DNA of 64,000 nt from Iris pallida (taxonomy: Eukaryota; Streptophyta; Magnoliopsida; Asparagales; Iridaceae). The translations under genes and the position numbers were made by a program. The stretch spans positions 15,001 to 79,000 of the forward strand of contig JANAVB010012151.1 in NCBI GenBank assembly GCA_029216955.1, read 5' to 3'. This document shows, piece after piece, positions 1-10,460 of the stretch (the stretch's first letter is position 1; every line of letters begins with the position of its first letter). The notes beneath the pieces are model-generated. The model ran no database searches. It was not told the DNA's origin and was given only the letters and a program-made list of their open reading frames with translations.

Positions 1-888
1 TCTGGATACATTTTTGATAAAATCCCACGACGAGGATGTTCATCAAATACCAACCTTTGATTTCTTCCTATACAAAGAGTACATATGGAAACTGGAAAAG
101 TATTGTCTCTGACTGAGGAGGTATCACAAAGAAAATAGTTTTGTAAATGAATATGGTGAAGGATACTTATTATTTTGTAATGGTTGTAGTTCTTCTACAG
201 GTGGTGTTGCATGTTTACTGTAGGTTGTTCTGAGAGTGAATTTGCACAACAAGCAAATGCATGGTAGACTGGTCGTAATGGCATCAGGGTGTCGATCGCT
301 TATAGCAAAGATGAATGATTTAATTAGTACTACTATGATTTCAAGTTAATTGCCAATCTGGATATTAATCATTTGTGTACTGCACTTAACTATCATGTTG
401 ATTAACATAGTTTAATTATTATTTGCAGCTCACACATTATCTTTGTTATTTGTTGCAGCTTACATATGATCTCGATTTTTGTTTGTTGCATTTTACATAT
501 CATGATTATTGTTTGGAGCTTATGTTATCTTGATTATGCATCTTTGACTTTCCAATTTCTGAAGATAGAGACAAGTCCAAGATCAGCAACGATTGTCAAA
601 ATGTGTTACTGAACAAGTTTTATTGCAATATGGTGACCAAGAAAGAATAATCTTTCCCTTGGCTAGAAATATTGATTTTAATTTGGTTGAGGTTGTAATG
701 ACTACATACATACTCTCTTTCTTAAGAAGGTATTTATAAGTTTCTGTAGACGAAAAAAATGACCCACATTTCAATTGTGACATGGAATAATTTCAAACAA
801 CTCCTACACCGAGCTCTGAGCAGATATTCTTCAATCTGTGCTAATTTATAGTTGATATATTTGTTGGGGTTTAGTTTTAAATTGTTCA
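1..888. other. AT-rich CACTA interior without recognisable gene
   Basis: I find no recognisable coding sequence. The stretch is AT-rich and contains short repeats of the phrase 'gcagctcacacattatc / gcagcttacatatgatc' around 425-530. It may be intron or 3' flank brought in together with the NRT1/PTR exon that follows on the minus strand. Confidence 0.4.
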
Positions 889-1128
889 TTAATCTGGTCT
901 CATGGCAAAGAACAAGTACATGAACAAACCTGCGACACTAAGTCCAGCGAGAAGCAAGTAGAAGTAATCGAGATGAGCACGATTCAGATTGTCAGAGAAC
1001 CAACTCTCATATGTCCTTTTGGTCACCACATCGATCGTCGGTACAAGAAAGCTGCTAACAAAGCTTCCGGTACCAAAAATACTGAGGTACAGGGCTAGGA
1101 GGTTAAAGTTATGGTTCTTGGGTTTGTC
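889..1128 (-). pseudogene. NRT1/PTR family (NPF) transporter, C-terminal exon fragment
   Basis: An 80-codon open frame on the minus strand, without an ATG, ends in TAA at 889-891. The translation has the C-terminal signature of NPF nitrate/peptide proton symporters: LALYLSIFGTGSFVSS, then ESWFSDNLNRAHLDYFY, LLLAGLS and a last membrane segment ending YLFFAMRPD. Known members have about 550-600 residues and 12 membrane helices; only about the last two helices are present. A plausible splice acceptor (ttag on the minus strand, at 1130-1133) precedes the frame, so this looks like a terminal exon or part of it. No upstream exon was found between 1131 and 5600. It lies in the same orientation as the REF and SpoU fragments, which suggests capture by the CACTA element. 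The frame is uninterrupted, so capture may be fairly recent or the piece may have been kept by chance. Confidence 0.8.
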
Positions 1129-1130
1129 AC

Positions 1131-2076
1131 TAACATAACATATTACTAAAGCAATAACATAATGTAATATGTGGTAGTGGAATGCAATCCATCTACCTGT
1201 CTCAATTGTTGGCCATTTGTGAATGTTTTATAAGATGTAGAAAGGAAAGATAGTCAACATAACATCAGTCAGAGCTCATTCTAAATGATATCCAATACAA
1301 GATCTCAAGAATGTAAATTGCAAGCAAATATAAATTATATCGCATACCTACATGATGGGTTAATTTCTTCTAGTTGGCTTTAAAGTTGCTCAAAATCCAG
1401 TTCAGTCCATGGATTTTATAGTCATATAAAATACCACCATACAAGTCATTAGATGTCTTACTGGGGACAGTCCACTGCTGGATGATGCACAAACACTTTT
1501 GGTCCATTATGCAGCTCTTTGACATCTCTGGACTAAATCAACATTCAGTCTTTTAGATGGAAGACTAATCAAATATATGCATGAAAGGCGGAAGATTACC
1601 TTTTGTTTATTTAGCCTTTAATTTTCTTCTTCCAGTTTAAAAACCCTCTTCTCTAATTCGTTTGCGTTGGTCTAAGCCTACGACAACAACAAACACAAAA
1701 GTAATATATAATACACAATCTTTCCTCCTAACAAAGGTTAGAAACTAAATGAAGACCGGTACATGTGCATAAGATAAGCACTTGCTAGAATATACAATAC
1801 ACAATCTTTTCCATCATGCTTAGAATTCAATCAAAGCATTTACTTTTAGCTCCCACGCATGAGACAAGTAATTGCTAGAAGAAGAAAAAAATTACGCCAT
1901 AATATTTTATCATTCTCAAAAAACATGAAAAGCTACCAAGCACTTCCTTAGGTACAAAATATTGAGCACACCAACAGAGTTTCACTAATATCTTTATAAT
2001 TTCAAAATATAAAGTTTGTTATCGATCTTCTATTTCTTTGATTTTTTTGACAGCCTACATCTGGTGGGTAAGTAGG
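1131..2076. other. Non-coding CACTA interior up to the solo LTR
   Basis: AT-rich sequence without a recognisable gene. It would be intron upstream of the NPF exon on the minus strand if the captured piece was longer. It ends at the target duplication caagc of the solo LTR. Confidence 0.35.
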
Positions 2077-2699
2077 CAAGCTGTCACTCCCCATTCCAAG
2101 AATACGTATTTTAATACGTGTACTGCTTGAATGTATTTATTTAATATTTATCATGCATTTGTTCTGTATTTAATTCCCTTAATTCTTTGCTAATTATTTT
2201 CTGTATTTTATTTTCTGCTTTTGCTTTGCTCTTGGGTTCGGCTTGGGTTGGTTTATTTCCGGATTTTGGTGGTTCACTATGAACCCGACCAACCTAACAC
2301 ATCTTCATTTAAAGCCCCAACCCCTTTCTCTCTCTGCATTTAATTCTTCTTTCTCATTTACTCTTCTTCTTCTTCTTCCCCGTAACTCTCTCCACCTACC
2401 AAACCCATAGGCAAGTACATCTTGCTCCACAAGAGAACCCCTATTTTTATGGTTTATTTATCTTCCTCTCATGATCCTAAGATAGTTTAGAACTTGGTAT
2501 TTTGCATTTTGAAGTTTCATTTTTAGTATATATAGAAATTATCATTTTCGGATTCTTGTGGGTTTCGATCTATCAAACTTCTTTATTTTCAAGTTTCGTT
2601 CCTTCCAGATTGTGAGATTTGTGTTATAACCCCTTTCGATCCGTGGAACTCCCATTTTTGGCTCAGATTGAAGTTCATGGAATTGGAGTTCCGGAGGTT

Positions 2700-2858
2700 C
2701 TTTACGCACACGTTTATACGTGCTCGTGTAATATCAGGCTCTACGTACACGTTTATACGTGCTCGCGTAATATCAGCCTCTACGCACACGTTTATACGTG
2801 CCCTCGTAATATCAAGCTCTACGCCCACGTTCATTCGTGTCAGCGTAAACTCGGTTTA
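2700..2858 (+). repeat. 39-bp tandem repeat in the solo LTR
   Basis: About four diverging copies of a 39-bp unit, containing acgtttatacgtgctcg then cgtaatatcag, follow each other. The period is a multiple of three, so translated frames show a false 13-residue repeat (YAHVYTC...). I regard it as a DNA repeat, not a protein. Confidence 0.85.
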
Positions 2859-2859
2859 C

Positions 2860-3290
2860 GTAAGTCTACTCTGGCTTGGTATATTCTTTACGTGTACATT
2901 GTTTTACGCATAATAATTCCTTTACGCATATAATGTTTCACATGTAACATTTTTCTTTACGCGTATAATAGCTCACGCGTAATGTTATTTCTATGCATAC
3001 TTCCTTTACGCGCGCAATGCTATGTTCTTTACGCGCATTCATTCATGCGTAAACTCTAACTCTTTACGCGTACAAGCTCTACGCATAACTCGACCTTTTT
3101 ACGCATGCAAGTTTCATGCGTAACTTTATTCTTTACGCATACTCCTCTGGCTTGGCGTAAGACGAGTTTTATGCGCACTTCATTGAGCGTACTCCTTTAC
3201 GCGTAAGCTTTATTCTTTCATGCGTAAACTTTCCTCACGCGTAAAGTTCCTTTACGCGTACTTCATTGAGCATATTTCTTTGGCGTACAT
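2860..3290. repeat. Array of TTTACGCG(T)AA-type motifs in the solo LTR
   Basis: Over about 430 bp the words tttacgcgt, ttacgcata, acgcgtaa and atgcgtaa recur every 10-25 bp, on both strands because the core ACGCGT is palindromic. Spacing is irregular, so this is a motif cluster and not a simple tandem array. It is CpG-rich in otherwise AT-rich DNA. Confidence 0.8.
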
Positions 3291-4979
3291 GGTACCCTCA
3301 TTATATCCTTACGCTTTTTGACATGAACTCGATATAATCATGATATGCTAATATTTTAATACATATTTGGTGTGGAATGTGCCCCGTGTCCCGATTGGTT
3401 TATAGATACCCAGAATGACTGGAACTTAACCCTGAGAGTTACAGACTCAACCATACTAAATGCTAGTTGACTTTATGCCTTGGCACGAATTAACATTAAT
3501 TATTACCTTGACTAAATAATTGATCATGCGTTCCTAGTTGGAACTAAAGAGACTGGCTAGTCGTCTTACTGAAACTAAATTAGACACATTCATATTAACT
3601 ATGAACCATTGCAATCGACTAGCCGATCCCGAATATTGACACATGGACACGTGCAGGCTTCAACTGATTTTCAACAAAAGCGGCATGTGTACTTTATAGT
3701 CAAGGCTTGATTATTCCATGGCTAGGTTGATTGTTGCATTACGCTATGTAAGACCTACGACCTAACCGTACGGGCATCGTTGTAGAGTTGTACATATCGT
3801 ACTTTGTACGGAAGTACTCATTCTGAATGACCATGATCCACAGCATGGAATTTCAATTAACATAGGGACTACTAAGTTAAATAAAATAACAATTACATGG
3901 AGAGAATGGATTCTCGAGTTCTTACATGGCAGCCATTCTTGGGACAATTAGTGCCCGACATGCCGACTGGTTCCCACAGATACTGAAAATCTACCACACG
4001 GGCAGGGAGCGGTATCTGCTTATATTTATTTACTGTATACTGATGACAGGCATCCCGCTGGGACTCGTCTAATTCATGACTGGCACAATTGATTATTGGA
4101 TAGACTAGCCTTGCTTGTATATAGTAAGAATTGAGGAATCCTTATTGCATATTTCCAGGACAACTTATAACTTACAGTAGCAAGCCGTAGTAGTTGCATG
4201 GCCGTTTAAATTGATTTGTTTGTATACTGTACCTACTCTGTTAACTACTGAGATGATCAGAATGTGAGGACATGATGGGTCAACTTCTGTCCTTGTTTCG
4301 TTGGGAAGTTGGTTTGAAGTGTCGTGATATTGTGTGAACCCCAGTAGCAAGTGGAGACTTATTTATCATATTCTTAACTCTTATCACGGTTTTAGTTCTT
4401 ATGTCATGCTTCCTTGTGGTACTTGCTATTAGAGGTATAACCTCTCTGGTTTTGCATGGCCAGATTTAGAGCCAGTTCCCGAGGACTCAGCTTACTTCTA
4501 CCTCCAAGATGGTCAATACTAGAGGGATGATCGCAGGAGGACACGAGTGGGTTCTTTATTTCCCTGTTCGTTTTGCTACTTACTTTACATTTTGCTGCTT
4601 GGTACCGACATGTTAGTCGGATTGTCTTGTACTTACTTTTACATAATTGTAACTAAGTCAGACTGCATCTGATAACGATTGTGTATACCTTGATATACCA
4701 TCTGGCTATATTTTGTACAGCCAGATCTCAAGAACATTTTGACTAAGAGTTTGGGACACCTTACTGCTTTATCTTACATGTTCTCTATTATTGTTTCTTG
4801 TTTGAATGATTGAGACAATAGATGTTAAGTGACCATAGTGAGACTTTCATGTAGTATGCACCCCCTCGTCTCTTAGACAGCATTGATCGTATTATACGGT
4901 ATTCATCTACCCGTAATACGTAGCTGGCTGAGTCATTCTCCCGCTCTCCGGTATTCTGTTTCTGGGGCATGACACAAGC

Positions 4980-5627
4980 AACTACAAGCATAGAACAAAA
5001 ATATAGATTCCTATGCTAAGTATATGATCCTATCATACAACCAGTCACAACAGGGAAAGATAAGAAATTCAATGTCATATTTATTTGTCAAATTTACAAT
5101 AAAAAAAGCAAAAGTGGAAAAAAAAACAAAAATGTTAGCATAAGTTTTTCAAAAGATTAACAAGCGTAGCATTTGTTCCTAATTAAGAAACAACAAAAAG
5201 AAAAATCAGAATCATGATATCCATCAACTATAGTTATAAATATGTTTTACAATCAATATAAGCCTGATGTCAAGAACTATTAATGTAAACAACAAGAAAA
5301 TATTATTTTAGTCATTAATTCAAACAGATAGTGTACTTATAATTAATATAACCAAAAGTACTAATAATGACTCTACATTTTAATCTATAATTACTCAACA
5401 TTTTAATGTACTAACAATGACCAAAATGGTGAAAATAACACAACCAGTGCCCTGATTGGGAGGTAATGTAAATTGGTATTATCCAACTACTAGGCCAAAT
5501 ATACTGGGATAATGAATGTTGGTGTCGTGTCCATGTAGTGTCCGTGTCTCTCTGTCTGTATTATTTCTTGTATTCGAGTCCAAATGCAAACATAATAAAA
5601 AAGTGACAAGGAAATATTAGGGGGCAA
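4980..5627. other. AT-rich CACTA interior without gene
   Basis: No coding sequence recognised. If the REF piece to the right was captured with its first intron, this stretch would include that intron: on the minus strand the AG|GTTTGA donor at 5633/5634 would lead into it. No second REF exon was found here or beyond the solo LTR. Confidence 0.35.
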
Positions 5628-5873
5628 TCAAACCTTAGCATCCACGAACTTGAGGACTTCAAACGGGACTTTATGGAACTTGTCACAGACAGGGCCAACC
5701 ACTGATTTGATGGTCCCCTCAACCGTCTCGACCCCTGGCTTCATCATCCCGGACTTCTCCTTCGCGAAGAAGTAGATCATTGAGGCACAAAACAATACCT
5801 GGAGGGTCGCTACTTGGACGAACTCTAGGTACTCCAGCTTCTGCCTCTGCAGCTCCTTTGCTTACTCCTCCAT
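5628..5873 (-). pseudogene. Rubber elongation factor / SRPP (lipid-droplet-associated) protein, first-exon fragment with early stop
   Basis: On the minus strand an ATG at 5873 opens an 82-codon frame with one internal TAA (codon 4). The rest reads as the N-terminal half of the REF/SRPP family: LEYLEFVQVATLQV, then FFAKEKSGMMKPGVETVEG, TIKSVVGPVCDKF and PFEVLKFVDAKV. In known family members this block is the first coding exon, and the sequence AAG|GTTTGA at its end fits a retained splice donor. Family members coat lipid droplets or rubber particles and take part in stress responses. The stop at codon 4 and the missing second half make it a pseudogene unless a downstream start is used. It is one of several minus-strand host fragments in the CACTA element. 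Confidence 0.85.
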
Positions 5874-6799
5874 GTCACCAAAGAGAAACAAACAAGATTT
5901 TTTAATCCATGAAATAAGTAGATAACAACTTATATTGCCTTACCCAAGAACTGCCTAGGAACTCATTAACTAAAATGGTATTTTGAGTATACATCAAAAG
6001 AGAAATCCAGTATCCCCAAATCCACCATTTTGGAATGTTATATGTTAGAGAAAAAGACATGATAAGCTACATGCAAAAGGCAGCATAGAAAACAAATGTG
6101 ACAATCATGTTTTGACTTGTAAAAATGATGAATCCTCCAAGAATCATGATAATCAACATTGCAAACAATCCAAAGTTGTTGGAAACTATCATATTTCTGC
6201 TTAGGGATGCCATCATGTGGAAAAGAGCAAAAGACATCAGATGAACAAAAAAAGTAATAAGAACTGACCGAGGAATCTGTAGATCAATGATAACATTAAA
6301 ATAGTTGATTCAATTATGTTAGCAGCTAACAAAAAAGTTAGGTGAATTATTGCCAGACTTGTGATGTACACATGCTATCCAACATTTCATGTGATATATT
6401 TCTTCCTTAATTCAATTATGAAATATTGTTACATACATCCACATGCTTCTTACTTTCGTATGTACTTGTATAATACATCAATTATTCAGAAAAAATAAAC
6501 CTACTATGAGTATTTTGATAGAGTAGAGACGCCATGAATAATGACTTTAAACTTGATAGATGGAACAAAAGTTGTTACTAATGTCAATAAACTTGCTAGT
6601 GAGCATATTTTTCACTTCTTTGAACTAGAGTGCAGAGAATAAAATACAAGGACCTACTGATATAATACAGGTTTTCAATAAGATATTTTGATCGTCACTG
6701 ATGGATGTTGCTTACCATTTATTTAGAGAACACACTTGATAGGAACATAACTGGTATAGTTATCTGCAGAATTCAAACCATACAAACACAGGCAATCAT
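5874..6799. other. AT-rich CACTA interior without gene
   Basis: I see no coding sequence. The region separates two captured exon pieces and may contain parts of their introns or promoters. Confidence 0.35.
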
Positions 6800-6804
6800 A
6801 TTAC

Positions 6805-6955
6805 CTGCTCAAGTCAGGTGGACCGTGTCCTCTGTATCGCAACGGCCGATGACATCAAGACTGGTGACTGAACAGCCAGCGTCTTCTCCAAGAACAATGT
6901 TACTTCTTACACAATCAAACCATAACAATAGACATGTGCTACTGCTACCATGAGT
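6805..6955 (-). other. Possible captured exon of unknown origin
   Basis: The minus strand shows a short open stretch including IVLGEDAGCSVTSLDVIG and CDTEDTVHLT, followed by GCAG|GTAATATG, which fits a splice donor at 6804/6805. GC content is higher than in the flanks, as for the other captured exons. I do not recognise the protein. It may be a fourth captured gene or a further exon of one already named. Confidence 0.3.
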
Positions 6956-7506
6956 CATATTTGTAGTATGGGTAATCAGATATATGTAAGCAGGAATTTT
7001 ATCAAGCATAATATTTTCAATAAACAAGTTCACAGAAGAAATACCACAACATGACCAAAAAGAAATAATCTCGACATAATGAAAAACAAAAATACAAGAC
7101 TCCTCAATATGGTGATCATTTAAATAATCCTAACCACACTTCCCTCAAATTTTTCTCGTACACATCACATCAAATTTTTTGTAACGGAATATCATACAAT
7201 CATTCGCCACTCCTAGACCAAAAAACCCTAAGTTCAAATACTTCTAAATATTCTCGCAAAATAAAGAAAAACCCTCTTAATAATACTCCCAAAACCCTAA
7301 GTTCCCTCACAAAAGTCAAACCCTAAGTTCACTCATGAAGAAACCCAAAAATAAGAAGAATGGAAAGAGAAATCAAACCTAGGTCGACCTCCTCATCATC
7401 GTGGTCAACATCGTCCTCGAGCCACAGGGGATGATTGGGGTTCGTCGAAAGAGTCGTGCAACGATTGGGGCTCGCAGTGCCTAGGGTTCGTCGGAAGAGT
7501 TGCAGT

Positions 7507-7800
7507 CGAAACATTCCTGAAGTCCGTAAGCCCCTCGACCACCAGACACATCGAGTAGCTCCTGTTCTGCACGGCCCTCCGGATCCTCTCCTTCCTCGGC
7601 TCCATCAAGCATAGGTCGAGCGTCGTTATAAAATCCCCACTCGTCAGGTCCATGGGCCCCACCTTGTAGAGGTCAATATAGGGGAACCAGCGGCCACTTC
7701 CATCGAGACCAGACCTTCACTACATTTTTATAAGCCGGTCGGTGTTGCTTGACATGGAGAGGAGCTCCACGAAGGTGTCGGAGGAGGAGGACACGACGGT
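7507..7800 (-). pseudogene. SpoU-type tRNA/rRNA methyltransferase, N-terminal exon fragment with two in-frame stops
   Basis: One minus-strand frame runs from about 7800 to 7507 and reads DTFVELLSMSSNTDRLIKM, two adjacent stops (TAG TGA), then GRWFPYIDLYKVGPMDL, RKERIRRAVQNRSYS and MCLVVEGLTDFRNVS. This order matches the start of plant SpoU-family 2'-O-ribose methyltransferases, whose first SPOUT motif is NRSYSxCLVVEGLxDFGNVSAAFRSADA. Here the match breaks off after NVS and turns into unrelated sequence (7400-7506). The catalytic C-terminal knot region is absent. The stops and truncation make it a pseudogene. It lies closest to the CACTA right end, and reading from that end it would be the first captured exon. 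Confidence 0.8.
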
Positions 7801-7959
7801 GGACGAACGTCGAATCCCGCGAAGCCCTAACCCTAGATTGGGGAAGGGGTAGAGAATATTTTTGGAGAAGGATGAAGTTTGGGCTGATAGTGGGGATGTG
7901 AATAAAGGATCAGGGAAAATTGAGGTGTGTGGATGTTAGATAGAAAGAAGCCCTCGATC

Positions 7960-8274
7960 TCCTTTTTGGTTAAAAACGTCAATAGAAAAAATTTGCTCAA
8001 ATAATTACCAAAATGGTATGTACTGATGGCTCAATTTTTTAGTGAGACCCGCAACTGCATTATTTGACGGTTATAACCAAACCGTCAATAAATCAAATGG
8101 TTTACATGACGGTTTATCTAAAACCGTCAAGTATTATGGTAAAATTTTGTTATATAACACAAAAGGGTATTTTCTTGACGTATGTCTAAAACTGTCAAGA
8201 TAATGGCCTTTCTTGATGGTTTAGCACGATCGTCAAGAAATAAACCGTCAAAAAAAGTCAGTTTTCTTATAGTG
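7960..8274. repeat. CACTA right terminus with subterminal repeats
   Basis: The words ttgacggttt, accgtcaa and tcttgacg recur in both orientations between 8070 and 8260 and stop just before the terminal gttttcttatagtg. This is the usual design of CACTA ends, where the transposase binds subterminal repeats. Confidence 0.85.
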
Positions 8275-8888
8275 ATTATTTTCTTTGTGACATATCATTA
8301 TCTATAAAGTTCTTCCATGTGTTCTTCATTCTGGTTCTAGTAGTTGCTTTCTGTTTTTTATTGCATGTTATTTACTGTCTTAGTAGGCATGTTCATATGT
8401 ATCTTGCTAGTCTCCTGAGAACATGGTGATTTCTTTAGGTATTAGATGAAGTTATCAAGGTATAATACGTTGATGGAGGATGGTTGTATCACCAAGAATT
8501 CAGTTATATTTAGTTGATGCCACATTCTCTTTCTTATTTATATTTTGTCCTATATTGACTCATGATGTTGTTATAGCTAAGTCTTTTACAAGCTTCATCT
8601 TTCTTCTAGCTTGTTCATGATACATGTATTATTTGAAATCCACTCTAATGTATTTACCTATTCTAGAATCAATGTATTATGGTCAGATCAACCTTAGTAC
8701 ACTTGATTCATTATTGTTATCAATATTTAGTAGATTGAGATATAGTTAGCCTGACTTCTTTTTAGACAGTTATACTTGACCTTACAGACAGCTTATATGT
8801 ATTCGAGCTGGGCTAGAGTCTACTTGAATACGTAGTTGGCATGTATATGATCTCCTAATCCTATATATATTGGGACTGGGGTGTTACA
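8275..8888 (+). repeat. 3' part of a family-D LTR (5' LTR of the short plus-strand element)
   Basis: The sequence leads to gggactggggtgttaca at 8872-8888, which matches the end of the minus-strand family-D LTR (near 50779) and the end of the LTR at 38890. The CACTA end at 8274 interrupts it on the left, so the first part of the LTR lies beyond that transposon. A candidate primer-binding site follows at 8894. Confidence 0.6.
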
Positions 8889-8893
8889 TTTTT

Positions 8894-8909
8894 TGGTGGT
8901 CCATGCAGG
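8894..8909 (+). promoter_or_regulatory. Candidate primer-binding site TGGTGGTCCATGCAGG
   Basis: It lies six bases after the LTR end. Related copies stand at 34091-34106 (plus) and 50770-50755 (minus), also just after LTR-like ends. It begins TGG, as a site complementary to a tRNA 3'-CCA must, but it is not the common initiator-Met type TGGTATCAGAGC. Which tRNA would pair is unknown. Confidence 0.45.
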
Positions 8910-9777
8910 TCAAGTTAGTCGTTTCAGTTAAGTTACTGTATCGAACGGGCCTGTAAATATGATTAAAACTTTAGGAATCTCAATCCACAACTTCCTTGAC
9001 AATTCATTTAGAAATTTCTTTACCGTCACTGAACTTTGTATTTGCTTTCGACTATTCTTTCTTTGCTTTCGCGTGCCATTGTTTCTCGTCCCGCCATTGC
9101 TTCTCGTCCCTTCCTATTTCGGAGGGGCGAATAATCGTACTTTATATAATTTATCAAAATTCTTAAGTTATAGTGTAAATTATTTTGCTTATTAAATTTT
9201 GGTTGTTGGATAGATAGGAGGAGATTAGAGATGCCATATTCCATAGGTATCTAGTGGTATGGATTTTTGCAACTAGTATGCAAGCTAATAAAATTTTAGG
9301 GCATCATATGTTTGATGGGTTAGTGTGACCAAAGGTGGGTAGACGTCTTCAAGGCACAATGTGATTTATGATGGTGAATTAATGATTGAAACGACTGAAG
9401 AAGTTTATGAATTTACAAGCTTGAGAGAGAGAGAGAGAGGAGTGGATTTAATTTAAACATTGAGGAGGTTTCTATAAGATATAATCTTGTATTTATGGGA
9501 TAGAAAATTTGAATTAAAATTTTGAAGGCTATGGAATTTTACAAATTAAAATATCAAAGATGATCTATCAAATATTTTTTGATATTTTGAGGAGACTAAG
9601 GGAAGAGTGGACTTGCATTTAAATTTTTAGAATTTTAAGGAATATCTATGAATTTAATTTTCAAAAATTAGATGGTTGAAGATTATTATTAGTAATTGAT
9701 TTTTTTGAATCAAGGCTTGAATAAAATTATAGGACGAAACCTTTGAGGAAATTAGTCGGTAGATTCAAAGTTTAAAG
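8910..9777 (+). mobile_element. Interior of the short family-D element, left of the CACTA insertion
   Basis: The first 140 bases after the primer site resemble the stretches after 34106 and below 50755, so this is retroelement interior. No gag or pol motif was found. Together with 13485-13787 the interior is only about 1.2 kb, far too short for gag-pol, so the element must have been non-autonomous or internally deleted. Confidence 0.5.
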
Positions 9778-9794
9778 CACTACAAAAATTTATC

Positions 9795-10170
9795 AGATTA
9801 GCGACGTTTATAAACGTCGCTAATCTCGGCCAAAACGTCGCTAACTTAAGTTAGCGACGTTTTTAGCGACGTTTTGGAGACGACGGAAAAAAGTGTATCG
9901 CTAATCGAAAAAATGTCGCAAAACATCGCTATTAGCGACGGTCATAACGTCGCTAAATAGCGACGTTATTTGGGACGTTTCTTTGTGGTCACTGATTAGC
10001 GACACATTAGCGACATTTTACAACGATGTGGTGACATCAGATTGTCTGCCATATCAACAATTTAGCGACGTATATAAACGTCGCTAAACCATAGCGATGT
10101 ATATAAATGTCGCTAAAAACATCACTAAATTTTAGCGACGTATGTAAACGTCGCTAAAAACGTCGCTAAA
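9795..10170. repeat. Left subterminal repeats of the second CACTA element
   Basis: More than a dozen agcgacgt / acgtcgct words in both orientations fill this stretch. The first two form a perfect 32-bp palindrome at 9795-9826 with centre gtttataaac. The right end (13255-13465) has the same words. Confidence 0.9.
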
Positions 10171-10460
10171 TTAGAAAAAAATATACAAAATCCAGAATGC
10201 AAAATACAGAATCCAACAGAAATCCAGAATCCAAAATGCAGAATCCAGAATACAAAAATACACCTGGGTTCGTCGACCCCTTTGGTGGAATACTCAACAC
10301 CGGCACGCACAATATATTCCAGAATAGATAAATAATATAAAGAACAAATAATATCCTCAACAGCTGATAAAAGGTACAAAAATAAAGAACAAAGTCAATA
10401 TCCTCAAATACGTACAAAGTAAAAATATAGAGTACAAAGTCCGAAAATGCAAAAACAAAA

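Larger units (their letters stand above)
2077..4979 (+). repeat. Solo LTR (2082-4974) with 5-bp target duplication caagc
   Basis: The LTR starts TGTCACTCCCC at 2082 and ends GGGGCATGACA at 4974, giving the TG...CA ends of plant LTR elements. It is 2893 bp long. The five bases before it (2077-2081) and after it (4975-4979) are both caagc, a perfect target duplication. There is no internal region and no second copy next to it, so it is a solo LTR left by recombination between two LTRs. Orientation is taken as plus because the pyrimidine-rich leader-like stretch (2320-2400) and a following repeat-rich part read naturally that way. 2700-2858 holds 39-bp tandem repeats and 2870-3290 a dense array of TTTACGCG-like motifs. 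No coding function was recognised. Confidence 0.9.
1..8274. mobile_element. CACTA transposon, right part, with captured host gene fragments (Pack-CACTA-like)
   Basis: The right end is seen at 8257-8274, where the sequence ends in gttttcttatagtg; read on the minus strand this is CACTATAAGAAAAC, the classic CACTA terminus. Behind it, 8070-8260 holds many copies of the subterminal motif ttgacggttt / aaaccgtcaa in both directions, as expected for transposase binding. No matching CACTATAAG left end was found, so I infer that the left end lies before position 1. Inside, exon pieces of an NRT1/PTR transporter (889-1128), a REF/SRPP protein (5628-5873) and a SpoU methyltransferase (7507-7800) all lie on the minus strand. 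No CACTA transposase was recognised, so the element is probably non-autonomous. A solo LTR (2082-4974) was inserted later. What is inferred is that all these pieces belong to one element. Confidence 0.7.

Noticed and set aside
2589..2933. Overlapping open frames with a 13-residue repeat on both strands
   Set aside because: The 39-bp DNA repeat is a multiple of three, so all frames stay open; no family motif, and it lies inside a solo LTR.
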